Positions 47,271 to 58,592 are shown, numbered from the stretch's first letter. The stretch is 64,000 nt of DNA from Naasia sp. SYSU D00057 (GCF_017916505.1 NZ_JAFMSZ010000002.1:558001-622000), one strand, 5' to 3'. Numbers and translations are program-made. The notes: generated from the sequence alone by a model not told the origin.

Positions 47271-47750
47271 CTATTCTCCCTGCAGATCGAGCGCCGCCGT
47301 GCGCTCCGCGTCGTCCTCGGGCGGGATGCGGCACCAGTGCTCGACGAGCAGGCCGCAGACGACGAGGACGATGGCCGCCACGAGGGTGACGAGGGTGGCG
47401 ACGAGCGAGGCCGGCGGGGGCAGCACCGGGCGGCTCAGCAGGTAGAGGGCGATGCCAAGGGCGGCCCCGCCGAGCAGAGCGCCCACGAGCGTCGACGCCT
47501 TCGCGAGCAGCAGGACGCGCAGCGCGCGGAACGGGTCGATGCGGCGCTTGGACGTGCCGCGCACGGCCTGACGGATGGGCCAGCCCGCGAGCACGACGAT
47601 GAGCCCGATCGCGAGGAGCGTGACCGGAAGCGAATACGGCGGCACGATGGCCGCCCGCCCGCCGGCGGCGAGCCCGACCTGGAGCAGCCAGCCGACGACG
47701 GCGCCCGCGATCGCCAGCCCTGCGGGCAGCGCGATGCCGGTGCGCCTCAC
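47271..47750 (-). CDS. DUF3180 membrane protein
   Basis: 159 residues with four membrane segments (about 4-25, 35-55, 80-105, 115-138) and a short acidic tail ending AALDLQGE. The conserved RRIDPFRALRVLLLAKASTL loop is the recognisable DUF3180 block. This family habitually follows folK in actinobacteria. Start GTG at 47750 overlaps the folBK stop (GTGA). Function unknown. Confidence 0.85.
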   Translation of the reverse strand: MRRTGIALPAGLAIAGAVVGWLLQVGLAAGGRAAIVPPYSLPVTLLAIGLIVVLAGWPIRQAVRGTSKRRIDPFRALRVLLLAKASTLVGALLGGAALGIALYLLSRPVLPPPASLVATLVTLVAAIVLVVCGLLVEHWCRIPPEDDAERTAALDLQGE

Positions 47751-48583
47751 GCGGATCCCTCCCGGGCGGCGAGCAGCGCGTCCACGCGGCCGGCTCCGGG
47801 CAGCACCGCGTCGGGGTCGGCCTGGAGCCACGGCCGCAGCACGAAGTCGCGCTCGGCGGCGCGGGGGTGCGGCAGCTGCAGGTCCGGGGTGTCGATGCGC
47901 CGGTCCCCGTACGCGATGAGGTCGAGGTCGAGCGTCCGGTCACCCCAGCGCTCCGCCCGCACCCGTCCGTGGGCGCGCTCGATGGCGAGCAGGGCCTCGA
48001 GCAGCGGCTCGGGCCCGAGGTCGCTCCGTCCGAGGACGACCTGGTTGAGGTAGCCGGGCTTGTCCGGGTCCTCGCCCTCGAGTGTCAGCGCGACCGTCTC
48101 GAGGACGGGCGACTCGGCGGTCACGGTCAGGCCCGGCAGCGCGCGAAGGGCGCGGACGGCGGACGCGAGGGTCGCGGCGCGGTCGCCGAGGTTGCTGCCG
48201 AGCGCGAGGACCACCGGCTCGGGGGCCGTCCGCTCGATCGTCACGCTCACGTCCCCGAACGCTACCGTGATGGGCGCCTGCGGCTTGTGAACCGTGACCC
48301 GCACTTCGCGAACCCGGTCGTGCCGCAGCACCGCGTCGGCGATGCGCGCAGCGAGGGTCTCGATGAGATCCACCGGCTCTCCACCGACGACCGCGGCGAT
48401 CTCCTCCGCGAGCTCTCCGTAGTGCACGGTGTCGGCCACGTCGTCCGACGCGGCCGCGGAGCGGAGGTCGACGGCGAGGTCGAGATCGATCAGGAAGTCC
48501 TGCCCCTGCTCGCGCTCGAACGGGAGAACGCCGTGGCGTCCGAACACCCGCAGCCCGCGCAGGCTGATGCGGTCGCCGGTCAC
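47747..48583 (-). CDS. folK: Bifunctional dihydroneopterin aldolase / HPPK (FolB-FolK fusion)
   Basis: 278 residues. FolB is at about 1-118 (RGLRVFGRHGVLPFEREQGQ, then VHYGELAEEI, LIETLAARIADAVL) and FolK at about 120-278 (VLALGSNLGDRAATLASAV, WGDRTLDLDLIAYGDRRI, LPHPRAAERDFVLRPW). It carries out two consecutive steps of folate synthesis. The fusion is common in actinobacteria. It overlaps folP by 4 nt. Confidence 0.95.
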   Translation of the reverse strand: MTGDRISLRGLRVFGRHGVLPFEREQGQDFLIDLDLAVDLRSAAASDDVADTVHYGELAEEIAAVVGGEPVDLIETLAARIADAVLRHDRVREVRVTVHKPQAPITVAFGDVSVTIERTAPEPVVLALGSNLGDRAATLASAVRALRALPGLTVTAESPVLETVALTLEGEDPDKPGYLNQVVLGRSDLGPEPLLEALLAIERAHGRVRAERWGDRTLDLDLIAYGDRRIDTPDLQLPHPRAAERDFVLRPWLQADPDAVLPGAGRVDALLAAREGSA

Positions 48584-49392
48584 GCGGACGCCTCCCGCCA
48601 GGCTTCGACGACCTCGAGCGCGGTCACGGTGGCCGCGACGTCGTGCACGCGGAGCGCGGCGACGCCGTCGAGGGCGAGCAGCGCACTCACGACCGCCGTG
48701 GGCAGGTCGCGGGCCTCGGCGTCCGAGCCGGCCAGCGACGGAAGCGCGCCGAGGAAGCGCTTGCGGGAGACGCCGACGTAGAGCGGCAGCCCGAGCTCGC
48801 GGAGCACCCGCAGGTTCGCGAGGACTCGCCAGTTGTGGCCGCCGTCCTTCGCGAAGCCGACGCCGGGGTCGAGGAGCAGCCGCTCCCGCCGAACGCCCTC
48901 CGCGGTGAGGCTCGCGACCCGGTCGGCGAGCTCGTCCCGCACCTCCGCGACCACGTCGCCGTAGACGGCGCGGGACGCCATGTCGGCGCTGTGCCCGCGC
49001 CAGTGCATGAGCACGAACGGCACATCCGCCTCCGCGACGACGGAGGCCATGCCCGGGTCGGCGAGGCCGCCGGACACGTCGTTCACCATGCCCGCTCCGG
49101 CATGCACGGCGGCTTGCGCGGTAGCGGCGCTCATCGTGTCGATGCTGACGCGGATCCCGCGCTCCGCGAGGGCGGCCACAACGGGCACGACCCGACGCTG
49201 CTCCTCGTCGGGCGGCACCCGATCCGCACCGGGCCGCGTCGACTCGCCGCCGACGTCGATCCAGTCGGCGCCCTGCTCGACCAGGCGGAGCGCGTGCGCG
49301 ACGGCGGCGTCCGGCTCACGGAACAGCCCGCCGTCGCTGAACGAGTCGGGCGTGACGTTGATGATGCCGACGAGGAGGGGCCGGTCAGCCAT
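48580..49392 (-). CDS. folP: Dihydropteroate synthase
   Basis: 270 residues forming a TIM barrel with the two diagnostic motifs GIINVTPDSFSDGGL and DWIDVGGESTRPGA, plus VNDVSGG and LLLDPGVGFAKDG. Joins p-aminobenzoate to the pterin diphosphate made by FolK. The ATG at 49392 lies inside the end of folE (8-nt overlap). Confidence 0.96.
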   Translation of the reverse strand: MADRPLLVGIINVTPDSFSDGGLFREPDAAVAHALRLVEQGADWIDVGGESTRPGADRVPPDEEQRRVVPVVAALAERGIRVSIDTMSAATAQAAVHAGAGMVNDVSGGLADPGMASVVAEADVPFVLMHWRGHSADMASRAVYGDVVAEVRDELADRVASLTAEGVRRERLLLDPGVGFAKDGGHNWRVLANLRVLRELGLPLYVGVSRKRFLGALPSLAGSDAEARDLPTAVVSALLALDGVAALRVHDVAATVTALEVVEAWREASA

Positions 49393-49965
49393 CCGACCTC
49401 CCAGCCGAGACGAGGGCGAGTGCCTCCTGGCGGCGCACCGGGTCGGTGAACGCGCCGCGAGCCGCCACGGTGACGGCGGTCGCCCCGGCGGTGCGCGAGC
49501 CGCGCGCCCAGAGGCAGGAGTGGGCGGCGGAGAGGACGACGAGCACGCCGCGCGCGCCGAGGCCCTCCTCCACCGCGGTGGCGAGCTGCTCGGTCAGCCG
49601 CTCCTGCACCTGCAGCCGGGAGGCGACGGCGTCGACGGCGCGGGCGATGCGGCCGAGGCCGGCGACGCGATCCCCGGGCAGGTAGGCGACGCTCGCGCTG
49701 CCGGCGAAGGGCAACAGGTGGTGCTCGCAGACGGAGCGGAACGGGATGTCGCGGAGCGCGACCGTCTCCGTGGGCGCGACGTCGAGCACGACGGCGCCGT
49801 CGGCGAGGATCGCCGACGGGTCCACGCCGGTCCCCGCCAGCATCTCCGAGAACGACTCGGCGACGCGGGCGGGGGTCTCGGCGAGCTCGGGCCGCGACGG
49901 GTCCTCGCCCAGGGCGAGGAGGAGGCTCTCGACGGCGGCCCGCGCGCGGGCCTCGTCGAACGGCA

Positions 49966-49966
<1 letters not shown>
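49385..49966 (-). CDS. folE: GTP cyclohydrolase I
   Basis: 193 residues. Zinc and catalytic motifs are RSVCEHHLLPF and AHSCLW, with GLGRIARAVDAVASRLQVQE and LAGTGVDPSAIL. First step of folate synthesis. The start is GTG at 49966, giving VPFDEARARAAVES; it shares one base with the ftsH stop (TAGTG), so it is coupled to ftsH. A longer frame exists but would lie within ftsH. Confidence 0.94.
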
Positions 49967-51975
<2,009 letters not shown>

Positions 51976-52060
51976 GATGCGTAAAGGGTACAGGCCGGTT
52001 TCTGGGCTTCATCCGGTTGTTTTCCGTAGGCGAACCATGAAAGCCGGCCGCCTACCGCCC

Positions 52061-52624
52061 CTATTCGGAGGGCGTCGAGTAGACGTGCGGTGCGAGCACG
52101 CCGACGCCGCGCAGATTGCGGTAGCGCTCCGCGTAGTCGAGGCCGTAGCCGACGACGAAGTCGTTGGGGATGTCGAAGCCCACGTAGCGGGGGTCGACGC
52201 GCATCTTCATGGCCTCCGGCTTGCGCAGCAGCGCGCACACCTCGACGCGTGCTGCGCCGCGCGAGCGGAGGTTCTCGAGCAGCCAGGACAGGGTCAGCCC
52301 GGAGTCGATGATGTCCTCGACGATGAGCACCTGCCGGCCCTGCAGGTCGCTGTCGAGGTCCTTCAGGATCCGGACGACACCCGACGACTTGGTGCCGGCT
52401 CCGTAGGAGCTGACGGCCATCCAGTCCATCTCGACCGGCAGCTTCAGCTCGCGGGCGAGGTCGGCCATCACCATGACGGCGCCCTTCAGCACGCCCACGA
52501 GCAGCAGGTCCTGACCGGCGTAGTCCCGCTCGATCTCCCGGCACATCTCCGCGATGCGGTCGCCTATCTGCTCCTCGGTGAGGAGCAGCGAGACCAGGTC
52601 GTTCTCGACGTCGGCGGGGATCAT
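52061..52624 (-). CDS. hpt: Hypoxanthine phosphoribosyltransferase
   Basis: 187 residues. PRPP-binding motif [14 protein letters not shown], flexible loop [11 protein letters not shown] and [20 protein letters not shown]. Salvages hypoxanthine/guanine. It overlaps tilS by 4 nt and stands 86 bp upstream of ftsH; tilS-hpt-ftsH is a widespread order in Gram-positive bacteria. Confidence 0.96.
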   Translation of the reverse strand: MIPADVENDLVSLLLTEEQIGDRIAEMCREIERDYAGQDLLLVGVLKGAVMVMADLARELKLPVEMDWMAVSSYGAGTKSSGVVRILKDLDSDLQGRQVLIVEDIIDSGLTLSWLLENLRSRGAARVEVCALLRKPEAMKMRVDPRYVGFDIPNDFVVGYGLDYAERYRNLRGVGVLAPHVYSTPSE

Positions 52625-53640
52625 CGGTCGGGCTTCCTCCTCGTTTCCGGGTCGGCGGCGGCGAAGTGGATCCGTCCCTCCCGACGCTCAACTGTAATCC
52701 CGGGCAGATCGACGATCCCCTGGCCGTGCCAGTCGGTGACGAGGCGCGCGACCGCGAGCGTTTGCGCGCGGGACGGCGTGACGGCGAACTCGCCCTCGAC
52801 GGCGAGGCGGATCACCCGCTGCCGCAGGGCGGCCGGGTTCGACGCGAGCGCGGCGACCGGCAGGGCGATGCCCGCCTCCGAGTGCTCCGCGATCTCCTCG
52901 ACCCACTCCTCCGCGAGCGCGTCGAGCGCGGCGGCGTCCTCCCGCAGCTGGTTCGCGGTGCGGGCGAGGGCATCCGCCACGCCGGGGCCGAGCTCCCGCT
53001 CGAGCACGGGCAGCACGCGGCGGCGCACCCGGACGCGCGCGTACCGCTCGTCCTCGTTGTGCGGGTCCTGCCACGGGTCGAGGCCGAGGTCGGCGCAGCT
53101 CGCGACTGTCGCGGCCCGCGGGAGCTCGAGGAGCGGCCGCAGCCACGGTGGGCTGTCGGGACGCATGCCGGCGAGGGAATCCGGTCCGCTGCCCCGGGCG
53201 AGGCCGAGGAGCACCGTCTCCGCCTGATCATCGCGGGTGTGCCCGAGCAGCACGCGGACGGCGCCCGTCCTTCCCACGGCGTCGCGGAGGGCGGCGTAGC
53301 GCGCGGCGCGGGCTGCGGCCTCGGGCCCTCCGTCCGCGCCGACGGTGACCCGCACGACCTCGACGGGGTCGAGTCCCAGCGCCGCCGCGGCGCTTCGGGC
53401 GCGCTCGGCCATCTCGGCGGAGCCCTCCTGGAGCCCGTGGTCGACGATGACCGCACCGGCGCGGAAACCCGCGCGCGGCGCCTCGAAGGCGGTGGCCGCG
53501 GCGAGGGCGAGCGAGTCGGCGCCCCCGCTGAGGGCGACGAGCACGAGGCGGTCCTCCCCGGCGCCGAGCGGCGCGAGCGCGATGCGCACCGCCCGCCGGA
53601 CGTCGGCGATCGCCGGGGTCAGACGGGGCCGGGAGGGCAT
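52621..53640 (-). CDS. tilS: tRNA(Ile)-lysidine synthase
   Basis: 339 residues. N-terminal PP-loop ATPase domain with [13 protein letters not shown] and [15 protein letters not shown], and the [12 protein letters not shown] segment. The C-terminal region is short, as in other actinobacteria. It modifies C34 of the AUA-reading tRNA-Ile. Divergent from ppa across 70 bp. Confidence 0.95.
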   Translation of the reverse strand: MPSRPRLTPAIADVRRAVRIALAPLGAGEDRLVLVALSGGADSLALAAATAFEAPRAGFRAGAVIVDHGLQEGSAEMAERARSAAAALGLDPVEVVRVTVGADGGPEAAARAARYAALRDAVGRTGAVRVLLGHTRDDQAETVLLGLARGSGPDSLAGMRPDSPPWLRPLLELPRAATVASCADLGLDPWQDPHNEDERYARVRVRRRVLPVLERELGPGVADALARTANQLREDAAALDALAEEWVEEIAEHSEAGIALPVAALASNPAALRQRVIRLAVEGEFAVTPSRAQTLAVARLVTDWHGQGIVDLPGITVERREGRIHFAAADPETRRKPDR

Positions 53641-53710
53641 CCACTAACGTTATTGCGTTCCGCGGGAGACGCTTTCGCCCCGCCCACTGACCCTCAGGAG
53701 AACGCCGCCC

Positions 53711-54217
53711 ATGGCCGAGTACGACGTCGTCATCGAGATCCCCAAGGGGAGCCGCAACAAGTACGAGGTCGATCACGAGACGGGCCGGGTGTACCTCGAC
53801 CGCGTCCTGTTCACGAGCTTCGTCTACCCGGTCGACTACGGCTTCTTCGAGGGCACCCTCGGCGGCGACGGCGACCCCCTGGACGCCCTCGTGCTGCTCG
53901 AGTACCCCGTCTTCCCCGGTGTCGGCGTCAAGGTGCGTCCCGTCGGCGTGCTCCGGATGAGCGACGAGGCCGGCATGGACGAGAAGATCCTCGCGGTCCC
54001 CTACAAGGACCCGCGCTGGAGCCACATCCAGGACCTCGCCGACGTGCCGGAGCAGACCCGCAACGAGCTCGAGCACTTCTTCGCCCGCTACAAGGACCTC
54101 GAGCCCGGCAAGTGGGTCAAGGTCGAGGGCTGGGACGGCCGCGAGGCCGCCGAGCAGCTCGTCGTCGAGGCGGTCGAGCGCCTCAAGGAGACCGGCGGGC
54201 ACGTCCCCGGCAACTGA
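53711..54217 (+). CDS. ppa: Inorganic pyrophosphatase
   Basis: 168 residues, type I soluble enzyme. Active-site sequence [10 protein letters not shown], plus [13 protein letters not shown] and [28 protein letters not shown] carries the conserved Lys and Asp. Hydrolyses diphosphate. It has its own promoter region, divergent from tilS, and ends before an inverted repeat at 54246-54303. Confidence 0.97.
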   Translation: MAEYDVVIEIPKGSRNKYEVDHETGRVYLDRVLFTSFVYPVDYGFFEGTLGGDGDPLDALVLLEYPVFPGVGVKVRPVGVLRMSDEAGMDEKILAVPYKDPRWSHIQDLADVPEQTRNELEHFFARYKDLEPGKWVKVEGWDGREAAEQLVVEAVERLKETGGHVPGN

Positions 54218-54245
54218 TCCTCGGGGCGAGAGCCCCGCGCCTCTC

Positions 54246-54303
54246 CGCAACCGGAGGTGCTATCCGCAACGCTGTGCCGTTGCGAACAGTGCTTCCGGTT
54301 GCG
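54246..54303. repeat. Intergenic inverted repeat between ppa and NlpC/P60 genes
   Basis: A 25-bp arm at 54246-54270 beginning CGCAACCGGA pairs with 54279-54303 (ending TCCGGTTGCG) with five mismatches and an 8-nt loop. The word CCGCAAC / GTTGCG appears twice in each direction. It lies between convergent stops and may be a terminator. Confidence 0.7.
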
Positions 54304-54334
54304 TCGTTCCGGGTCCGATCCTGCGCGGGTCGCG

Positions 54335-55711
54335 TCAGGCGGTGGGGCGAGCGACCCAGCCGACGAGGCTGCCGTCGTCCCAGATGCTGCGCTCCCGGAC
54401 GTTCTTGCCCGCAGACGGGGCCTCGATCATCATGCCGCCGCCGGTGTAGATGGCGACGTGGTACATGTCGTATCCGGACGTCCAGAACAGCAGGTCGCCG
54501 GGCTGCTTCTGCGAGAAGGGCACCAGCTGGCCGCGCGCCTTCGCGGTGTTGTACTGGTTCGTCGCCGAATGCGTGCCGATGCTGACCCCGGCCGCGCGAT
54601 AGGCCATCAGGGTGAGGCCCGAGCAGTCCCAGCGGTCGGGGCCCGCCCCGTTCAGCTGGTAGGGCTCGCCGATCTGCGACCGGGCGTAGGAGATGGCGGT
54701 GGCGACGGCGCTCGGCGACGGGTTTCCGACGGGAGCCGGTGCGGGCGGAGCCGGAGCCGGAGCAGGTGCGGGCGCCGCGGGCGCGGGGGCAGCAGGAGCA
54801 GACGCCGCCGGAGCGGGTGCGGCCGGCGCGGGCGCTGTGCCGCCGCCGCTCGTGCCGCCGCCGGTGTTCGACCCGCCGTTCGTGCCGCCGGATCCGCCAC
54901 CCCTGGGCGCGCTCGGCGCCGGCGCGGACGCGGACACCTGGCTCTGCCGCTCCTCGGCGAGGCTGCGCCGGTAGGCGGCCTCCGCCTCGGCGGTCGTGTC
55001 CTTGAGGGTCGCGAGCTGGGCGAGCAGCTCGCCCTGCCGGGCCTCCTGCTCGGCGAGGGCCGCCTGAGCCCCACTTGCGGCGCTGTTCGCCGCGGTGAGC
55101 GCCTTCTCGGCGTCCGTCGCGACCCGCTGCAGCTCGGCCTTCGCGCTCTCGGCCTGCTCGCGCAGGGACGTGGCGAGGTTCCGGTCGGCGAGGGCGGCCG
55201 CGTAGATGGTCGCCGACTGCTCGGACAGCTTGCCCATGGCGCTCAGCTGGTAGAGCAGGCCGTCCGAGTCGCCGTCGAGCGAGAGGGTGAGCCCCAGGTC
55301 GGCGCCGACGGAGCGCGACAGGTGCGCCGCGAGCAGGCCTGCCCGCATCTTGGAGACCTTCGCGCGCTCCTCGGCATCGGCGGCGCTCCCGGCCAGCTCC
55401 TCGGCGCGCGTCGTGGCGACGGAGAGGGCGTCCTGGGCGATGCGGTACTGCTCGTCCGCGATGGCCTGCTGCCGGGACGCGTCGGCGGCGGCCGTCTCGA
55501 GCCCCGTGAGGAGCGCGTCGAGGGCGTCGATCTCGGCCTGCTTGGTGGCCTCGTTCCCCTTCGCGTCCTGGATCTCATCCCAGGTCGGGTAGTCGGGGCT
55601 CGCCTGCGCCGACACGGCACCGACGGATGCGGTGACCGCGCCGATCGCGACCGCCGACAGGGCGACCTCGGGCCGGAGACGCCGGCGCCGCAGGAAGCGG
55701 CGCTCAGCCAA
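54335..55711 (-). CDS. Secreted NlpC/P60 cell-wall endopeptidase with coiled coil
   Basis: 458 residues. A basic start (MAERRFLRRRRLRPE) and hydrophobic segment form a signal peptide ending near SAQASPDY. About 45-255 is a long coiled coil, then an Ala/Pro-rich linker and a C-terminal NlpC/P60 domain with Cys in DRWDCSGLTLMAY and His in MYHVAIYTGGG. It should cleave peptidoglycan peptides, as RipA-type enzymes do at division. The start is TTG at 55711, lying 8 nt inside the end of the M23 gene, so translation is coupled. Confidence 0.88.
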   Translation of the reverse strand: MAERRFLRRRRLRPEVALSAVAIGAVTASVGAVSAQASPDYPTWDEIQDAKGNEATKQAEIDALDALLTGLETAAADASRQQAIADEQYRIAQDALSVATTRAEELAGSAADAEERAKVSKMRAGLLAAHLSRSVGADLGLTLSLDGDSDGLLYQLSAMGKLSEQSATIYAAALADRNLATSLREQAESAKAELQRVATDAEKALTAANSAASGAQAALAEQEARQGELLAQLATLKDTTAEAEAAYRRSLAEERQSQVSASAPAPSAPRGGGSGGTNGGSNTGGGTSGGGTAPAPAAPAPAASAPAAPAPAAPAPAPAPAPPAPAPVGNPSPSAVATAISYARSQIGEPYQLNGAGPDRWDCSGLTLMAYRAAGVSIGTHSATNQYNTAKARGQLVPFSQKQPGDLLFWTSGYDMYHVAIYTGGGMMIEAPSAGKNVRERSIWDDGSLVGWVARPTA

Positions 55712-56954
55712 GTGCGGCGCCGCGGTCGCGCATGAACGGCTGGGCGTCGATCGCGCTGCCGTTGATCCGCACCTCGAAGTGCAGGTGGCAGCCGGTGGAG
55801 GCGCCCGTGGAGCCGACGGCGGCGATGACCTCGCCCGCGTCGACGCGCTGCCCGGAGCGGACGTAGGTGGCGCCGTCGCGGATGTGCGCGTAGCCGGTCG
55901 TCACCCCGTCGCCGTGGCTGATCTCGACCCAGTTGCCGTAGGTGCCGAGCGGGCCGGCGTACTTCACGGTCCCGCTGGTGGCGGCGTAGATGTTGGAGCC
56001 GCAGCTCGCGGCGATGTCCGTGCCGCGGTGGATGAGGTTGGCGCCGGCCGGCTGTCCGGGGCGGTAGCCGTAGGTTCCGCTGATCCAGCCGTAGGCGGGC
56101 TTCGCCCAGCCCTGTGAGCTCAGCTGGCCGCCGTCGCGGGGGCCCCCTGCGTTCGCGGCCGCCGCCGCGCGTGCGGCTGCCGCCGCGGCCTCCGCCGCCT
56201 TGCGCTTCGCCTCGACGCCCGCCTCGTACTCGGCGGTGGTCTTGGCGGTGACGTCCTGCAGGGCGGCGAGCTGCTGCTCGAGCACGATGTTGAGCTCCTG
56301 CTGGTCGGCGAGCTCCTGCTGGGCCGCCTCGCTCGCGGCGATCGCCTCCTGCAGCTTCTGCTCGGCCTCGACGCGGAGCTTCTCGCGCTCGTCTCGGGCG
56401 ACGGCCGCCTGGTCGGTGAGGGACTGCGCCGTGTTCTGAGCGGCGAGCGCGTTCGCGTAGACGCCGTCGTTGATCTGGGCGAGCTTGCTGGCCGAACCGA
56501 GGCGGGCGAGCAGCTCGTCGGCGCCACCGCCGTCCTCGAGGAACATGCCGGCGGTCAGCTCGGCGCTGCCGCCGGAGCGGTAGAGCTGGGCGGCGAGGAG
56601 GCCGGCGCGGGCGTTGGCGGCCTCGGCGTCGGCCTTGCTCTGCTCGGCCTGGGTCTGGAGGTTGTTGGCCCGGAAGTCGGCCGCGTCGAACGCGTTCTGC
56701 GCGACCTGGTACTCGGCGCCCCGCTCCTCGGCTATGGCCTGGGTCTGCTCGACCCGGGCCTGGGCGGCGGCGATGAGCCCCTGGATGCGGGCGATCTCGG
56801 CCTGCTTGGCCTGCTCGTTCTCGCGGGCGGCGAGCACGTCGCTCCAGGAGGGATACTCGACGGCCCAGGCGGGCGACGCGATCCCGAGCACGACGGCGGC
56901 GACGAGGACAGCGACAGCCGCCACGAAGCGGCGCAGGAAGGCAGGAATGCGCAC
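55704..56954 (-). CDS. Secreted M23-family (LytM/lysostaphin-like) peptidase with coiled coil
   Basis: 416 residues. Signal peptide RIPAFLRRFVAAVAVLVAAV ending near SPAWAVEY, then a coiled coil over about 35-275 that parallels the next gene, and a C-terminal M23 domain with HRGTDIAASC and GCHLHFEVRIN zinc-binding motifs, which look complete. The GTG at 56954 is chosen because GGGGGGTGATC lies upstream; the longer frame runs into tRNA genes. With the NlpC/P60 gene it forms a two-gene cell-wall remodelling operon. Confidence 0.88.
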   Translation of the reverse strand: MRIPAFLRRFVAAVAVLVAAVVLGIASPAWAVEYPSWSDVLAARENEQAKQAEIARIQGLIAAAQARVEQTQAIAEERGAEYQVAQNAFDAADFRANNLQTQAEQSKADAEAANARAGLLAAQLYRSGGSAELTAGMFLEDGGGADELLARLGSASKLAQINDGVYANALAAQNTAQSLTDQAAVARDEREKLRVEAEQKLQEAIAASEAAQQELADQQELNIVLEQQLAALQDVTAKTTAEYEAGVEAKRKAAEAAAAAARAAAAANAGGPRDGGQLSSQGWAKPAYGWISGTYGYRPGQPAGANLIHRGTDIAASCGSNIYAATSGTVKYAGPLGTYGNWVEISHGDGVTTGYAHIRDGATYVRSGQRVDAGEVIAAVGSTGASTGCHLHFEVRINGSAIDAQPFMRDRGAALG

Positions 56955-57065
56955 GCCGATCACCCCCCGCCTTCCATCAAACCTCGAACCAGCACTTGAA
57001 GGTAACCCCCGTTCGCGGGGTGCCGCCACTCGACCCCCGGCGTGCCGCCCGTCCCGCCGGCGCCC

Positions 57066-57135
57066 TCGCCGCGGGAGAAGCGATCTCGCCGCGGGCGTTG
57101 TTTCCCTGGCCGGGAGGCTGTTTCGCCCGCGGCGA
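57066..57135. repeat. Intergenic word cluster (TCGCCGCGGGCG) upstream of tRNA genes
   Basis: TCGCCGCGGGCG (57086-57097) is the exact inverse complement of CGCCCGCGGCGA (57124-57135), and a direct partial copy lies at 57066-57075. It is in the 261-bp gap between the M23 gene start and tRNA-Glu, which otherwise holds only promoter elements. Confidence 0.65.
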
Positions 57136-57156
57136 CGACAGTGAGGGCGGCTCGTG

Positions 57157-57206
57157 TTGGAGGAGTGTCCGGAGTGCCGTATGCTTGTCGACCGTTGAGT
57201 TCTCAA
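57157..57206 (+). promoter_or_regulatory. Promoter and leader motif of the tRNA cluster
   Basis: TTGGAG (57157-57162) and TATGCT (57180-57185) are 17 bp apart. Downstream, GTTGAGTTCTCAAC at about 57194-57207 is a palindrome of the kind seen in actinobacterial rRNA leaders, immediately before tRNA-Glu. Confidence 0.65.
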
Positions 57207-57215
57207 CTGGGATTC

Positions 57216-57288
57216 GGCCCCATCGTCTAGTGGCCTAGGACGGCGCCCTTTCACGGCGCTAACACGGGTTCGAATCCCGTTGGGGTCA
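57216..57288 (+). tRNA. tRNA-Glu (anticodon TTC)
   Basis: 73 nt. Acceptor GGCCCCA/TGGGGTC with one G-T pair, anticodon loop CTTTCAC, T-arm CGGGTTCGAATCCCG, discriminator A. CCA is not encoded. First of three tandem tRNA genes. Confidence 0.95.
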
Positions 57289-57318
57289 CGAGGCCCTAGA
57301 CTGGAACTCAACAAGCAA

Positions 57319-57392
57319 GGCCCTGTAGCGCAGTTGGTTAGCGTGCCGCCCTGTCACGGCGGAGGTCGCGGGTTCAAGTCCCGTCAGGGTCG
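57319..57392 (+). tRNA. tRNA-Asp (anticodon GTC)
   Basis: 74 nt. Acceptor GGCCCTG/CAGGGTC, anticodon arm GCCGC-CCTGTCA-CGGCGG region giving GTC, T-arm GCGGGTTCAAGTCCCGT, discriminator G. Confidence 0.95.
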
Positions 57393-57435
57393 CGAGTAGC
57401 GGCGAGAGCCGCTCCACCCGGATGCGATCCGGTAC

Positions 57436-57508
57436 GGCTCTGTAGCTCAGTTGGTAGAGCGCACGACTGAAAATCGTGAGGTCACGGGATCGACGCCCGT
57501 CGGAGCCA
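57436..57508 (+). tRNA. tRNA-Phe (anticodon GAA), integration target
   Basis: 73 nt. Acceptor GGCTCTG/CGGAGCC, anticodon stem-loop CGACTGAAAATCG giving GAA, T-arm ACGGGATCGACGCCCGT with A at the first T-loop position. Its last 39 bases plus one form the left attachment repeat of the element, so the gene is kept intact. Confidence 0.95.
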
Positions 57509-57509
57509 C
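57470..57509. other. attL: 40-bp direct repeat at the 3' end of tRNA-Phe
   Basis: The 40 bp starting AAAATCGTGAGGTCACGG and ending CGTCGGAGCCAC are identical to 62413-62452. The repeat runs from the anticodon loop to one base past the tRNA, the usual site for tyrosine integrases of actinomycete elements. Confidence 0.92.
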
Positions 57510-57511
57510 AA

Positions 57512-58498
57512 TCAAATTCCCAGGTGGGAGCCCGAATCTGCGGGTGACTCACCCCCTCCCAGTTGACTGTCCGACTGCGAGAAGAAGTTCGACAACAGCG
57601 GGCCACCTCGACGCGCCGCCTCTCGGCGAGTGTCGGCATACATCTGCGTCACAAGCAGCGTGGAGTGCCCCAACAGTGCCTGGACGTCGGGAGCAGGCAG
57701 TCCCGCACGGAAGAAGAAGACCGCGGCGGTGTGCCTGAGGTCGTGCCAGTGCAGCGGCGGCTCGCCGGGTGCAAAGGTCTTCACCTGATCGCGCCACTGG
57801 TGCCAATTCAGCGCGCGGCTGAGGTTCTTCGAGTTGATGAACCCGCCGCGCGGGCCGGCGAACAAGTAGTCGTGCTGCCCTTTGCCTTCTGCCGCCTCGC
57901 GGAGGATCGGCTCGAGCTGGGTGATCACAGGTACAACCCTGAGTCGCCGCCCCTTGGTCGGCCCGACGCGACCATTCGTGACGGTGCGTGCGACCAGCAG
58001 GGTGCGCCCCTCCCAATCCACGTCAGACAGTCGCAGGCCGGCAATCTCGCCTAAACGGCACCCGGTGTACGGCATTGCGAGCACGAATCGGCGATACGGC
58101 CCCGACGCGGGCAGAAGCGCGCGCAGGCGATCGAATTCCTCGAGGCTCAGCGCCCGCCCGGCCACGTCCGCGGCCTGCTCGCGGCGGCGCTCCACGCCAT
58201 GACACGGGTTCGACGCGATGTAGCCCCCTTTGACGGCCACCGCACAGAGGGACGAGAGCACGCTCAGAGCGTCCCCACGCGTCGATTCGCCCCCCGTCCA
58301 CGAGGCAAACGCCACTTCCACGTCGAGAGTCGTCAGCGACCCAACAGGCAGGTGCGCGAGCGACGGCGCCACACGCTTGCCCCAGGCGTACCGATAACCG
58401 CGCTGTGTCGAGTCCGCGAGCTTCCGGAGGACCACGCCGTTATAGCGCTCCCAAAGGACGCTGAGCGGCGTCGACGGATCGGGAACAGGGAGGGTCAT
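57512..58498 (-). CDS. Tyrosine recombinase / integrase of the tRNA-Phe element
   Basis: 328 residues. N-terminal SAM-like core-binding domain (about 10-100) and catalytic domain with Arg148 (TGCRLGEI), Lys182 (PTKGRRLRVV), His252-x2-Arg255 (HWHDLRHTA), His278 (LLGHST) and the nucleophile Tyr287 (TQMYAD). All active-site residues are present. It should recombine attP with the tRNA-Phe end. Its stop is 3 bp from the attL repeat. The start at 58498 is divergent from the HTH gene. Confidence 0.95.
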   Translation of the reverse strand: MTLPVPDPSTPLSVLWERYNGVVLRKLADSTQRGYRYAWGKRVAPSLAHLPVGSLTTLDVEVAFASWTGGESTRGDALSVLSSLCAVAVKGGYIASNPCHGVERRREQAADVAGRALSLEEFDRLRALLPASGPYRRFVLAMPYTGCRLGEIAGLRLSDVDWEGRTLLVARTVTNGRVGPTKGRRLRVVPVITQLEPILREAAEGKGQHDYLFAGPRGGFINSKNLSRALNWHQWRDQVKTFAPGEPPLHWHDLRHTAAVFFFRAGLPAPDVQALLGHSTLLVTQMYADTRREAARRGGPLLSNFFSQSDSQLGGGESPADSGSHLGI

Positions 58499-58592
58499 GT
58501 TCCGACCCTACACTGCTTGTTCCTTTTCGGATGTCTCTGTATGCGTTCGCTATCGCCGTACTACTGTCGCCGATCCTCACTACCCTGGCGAC

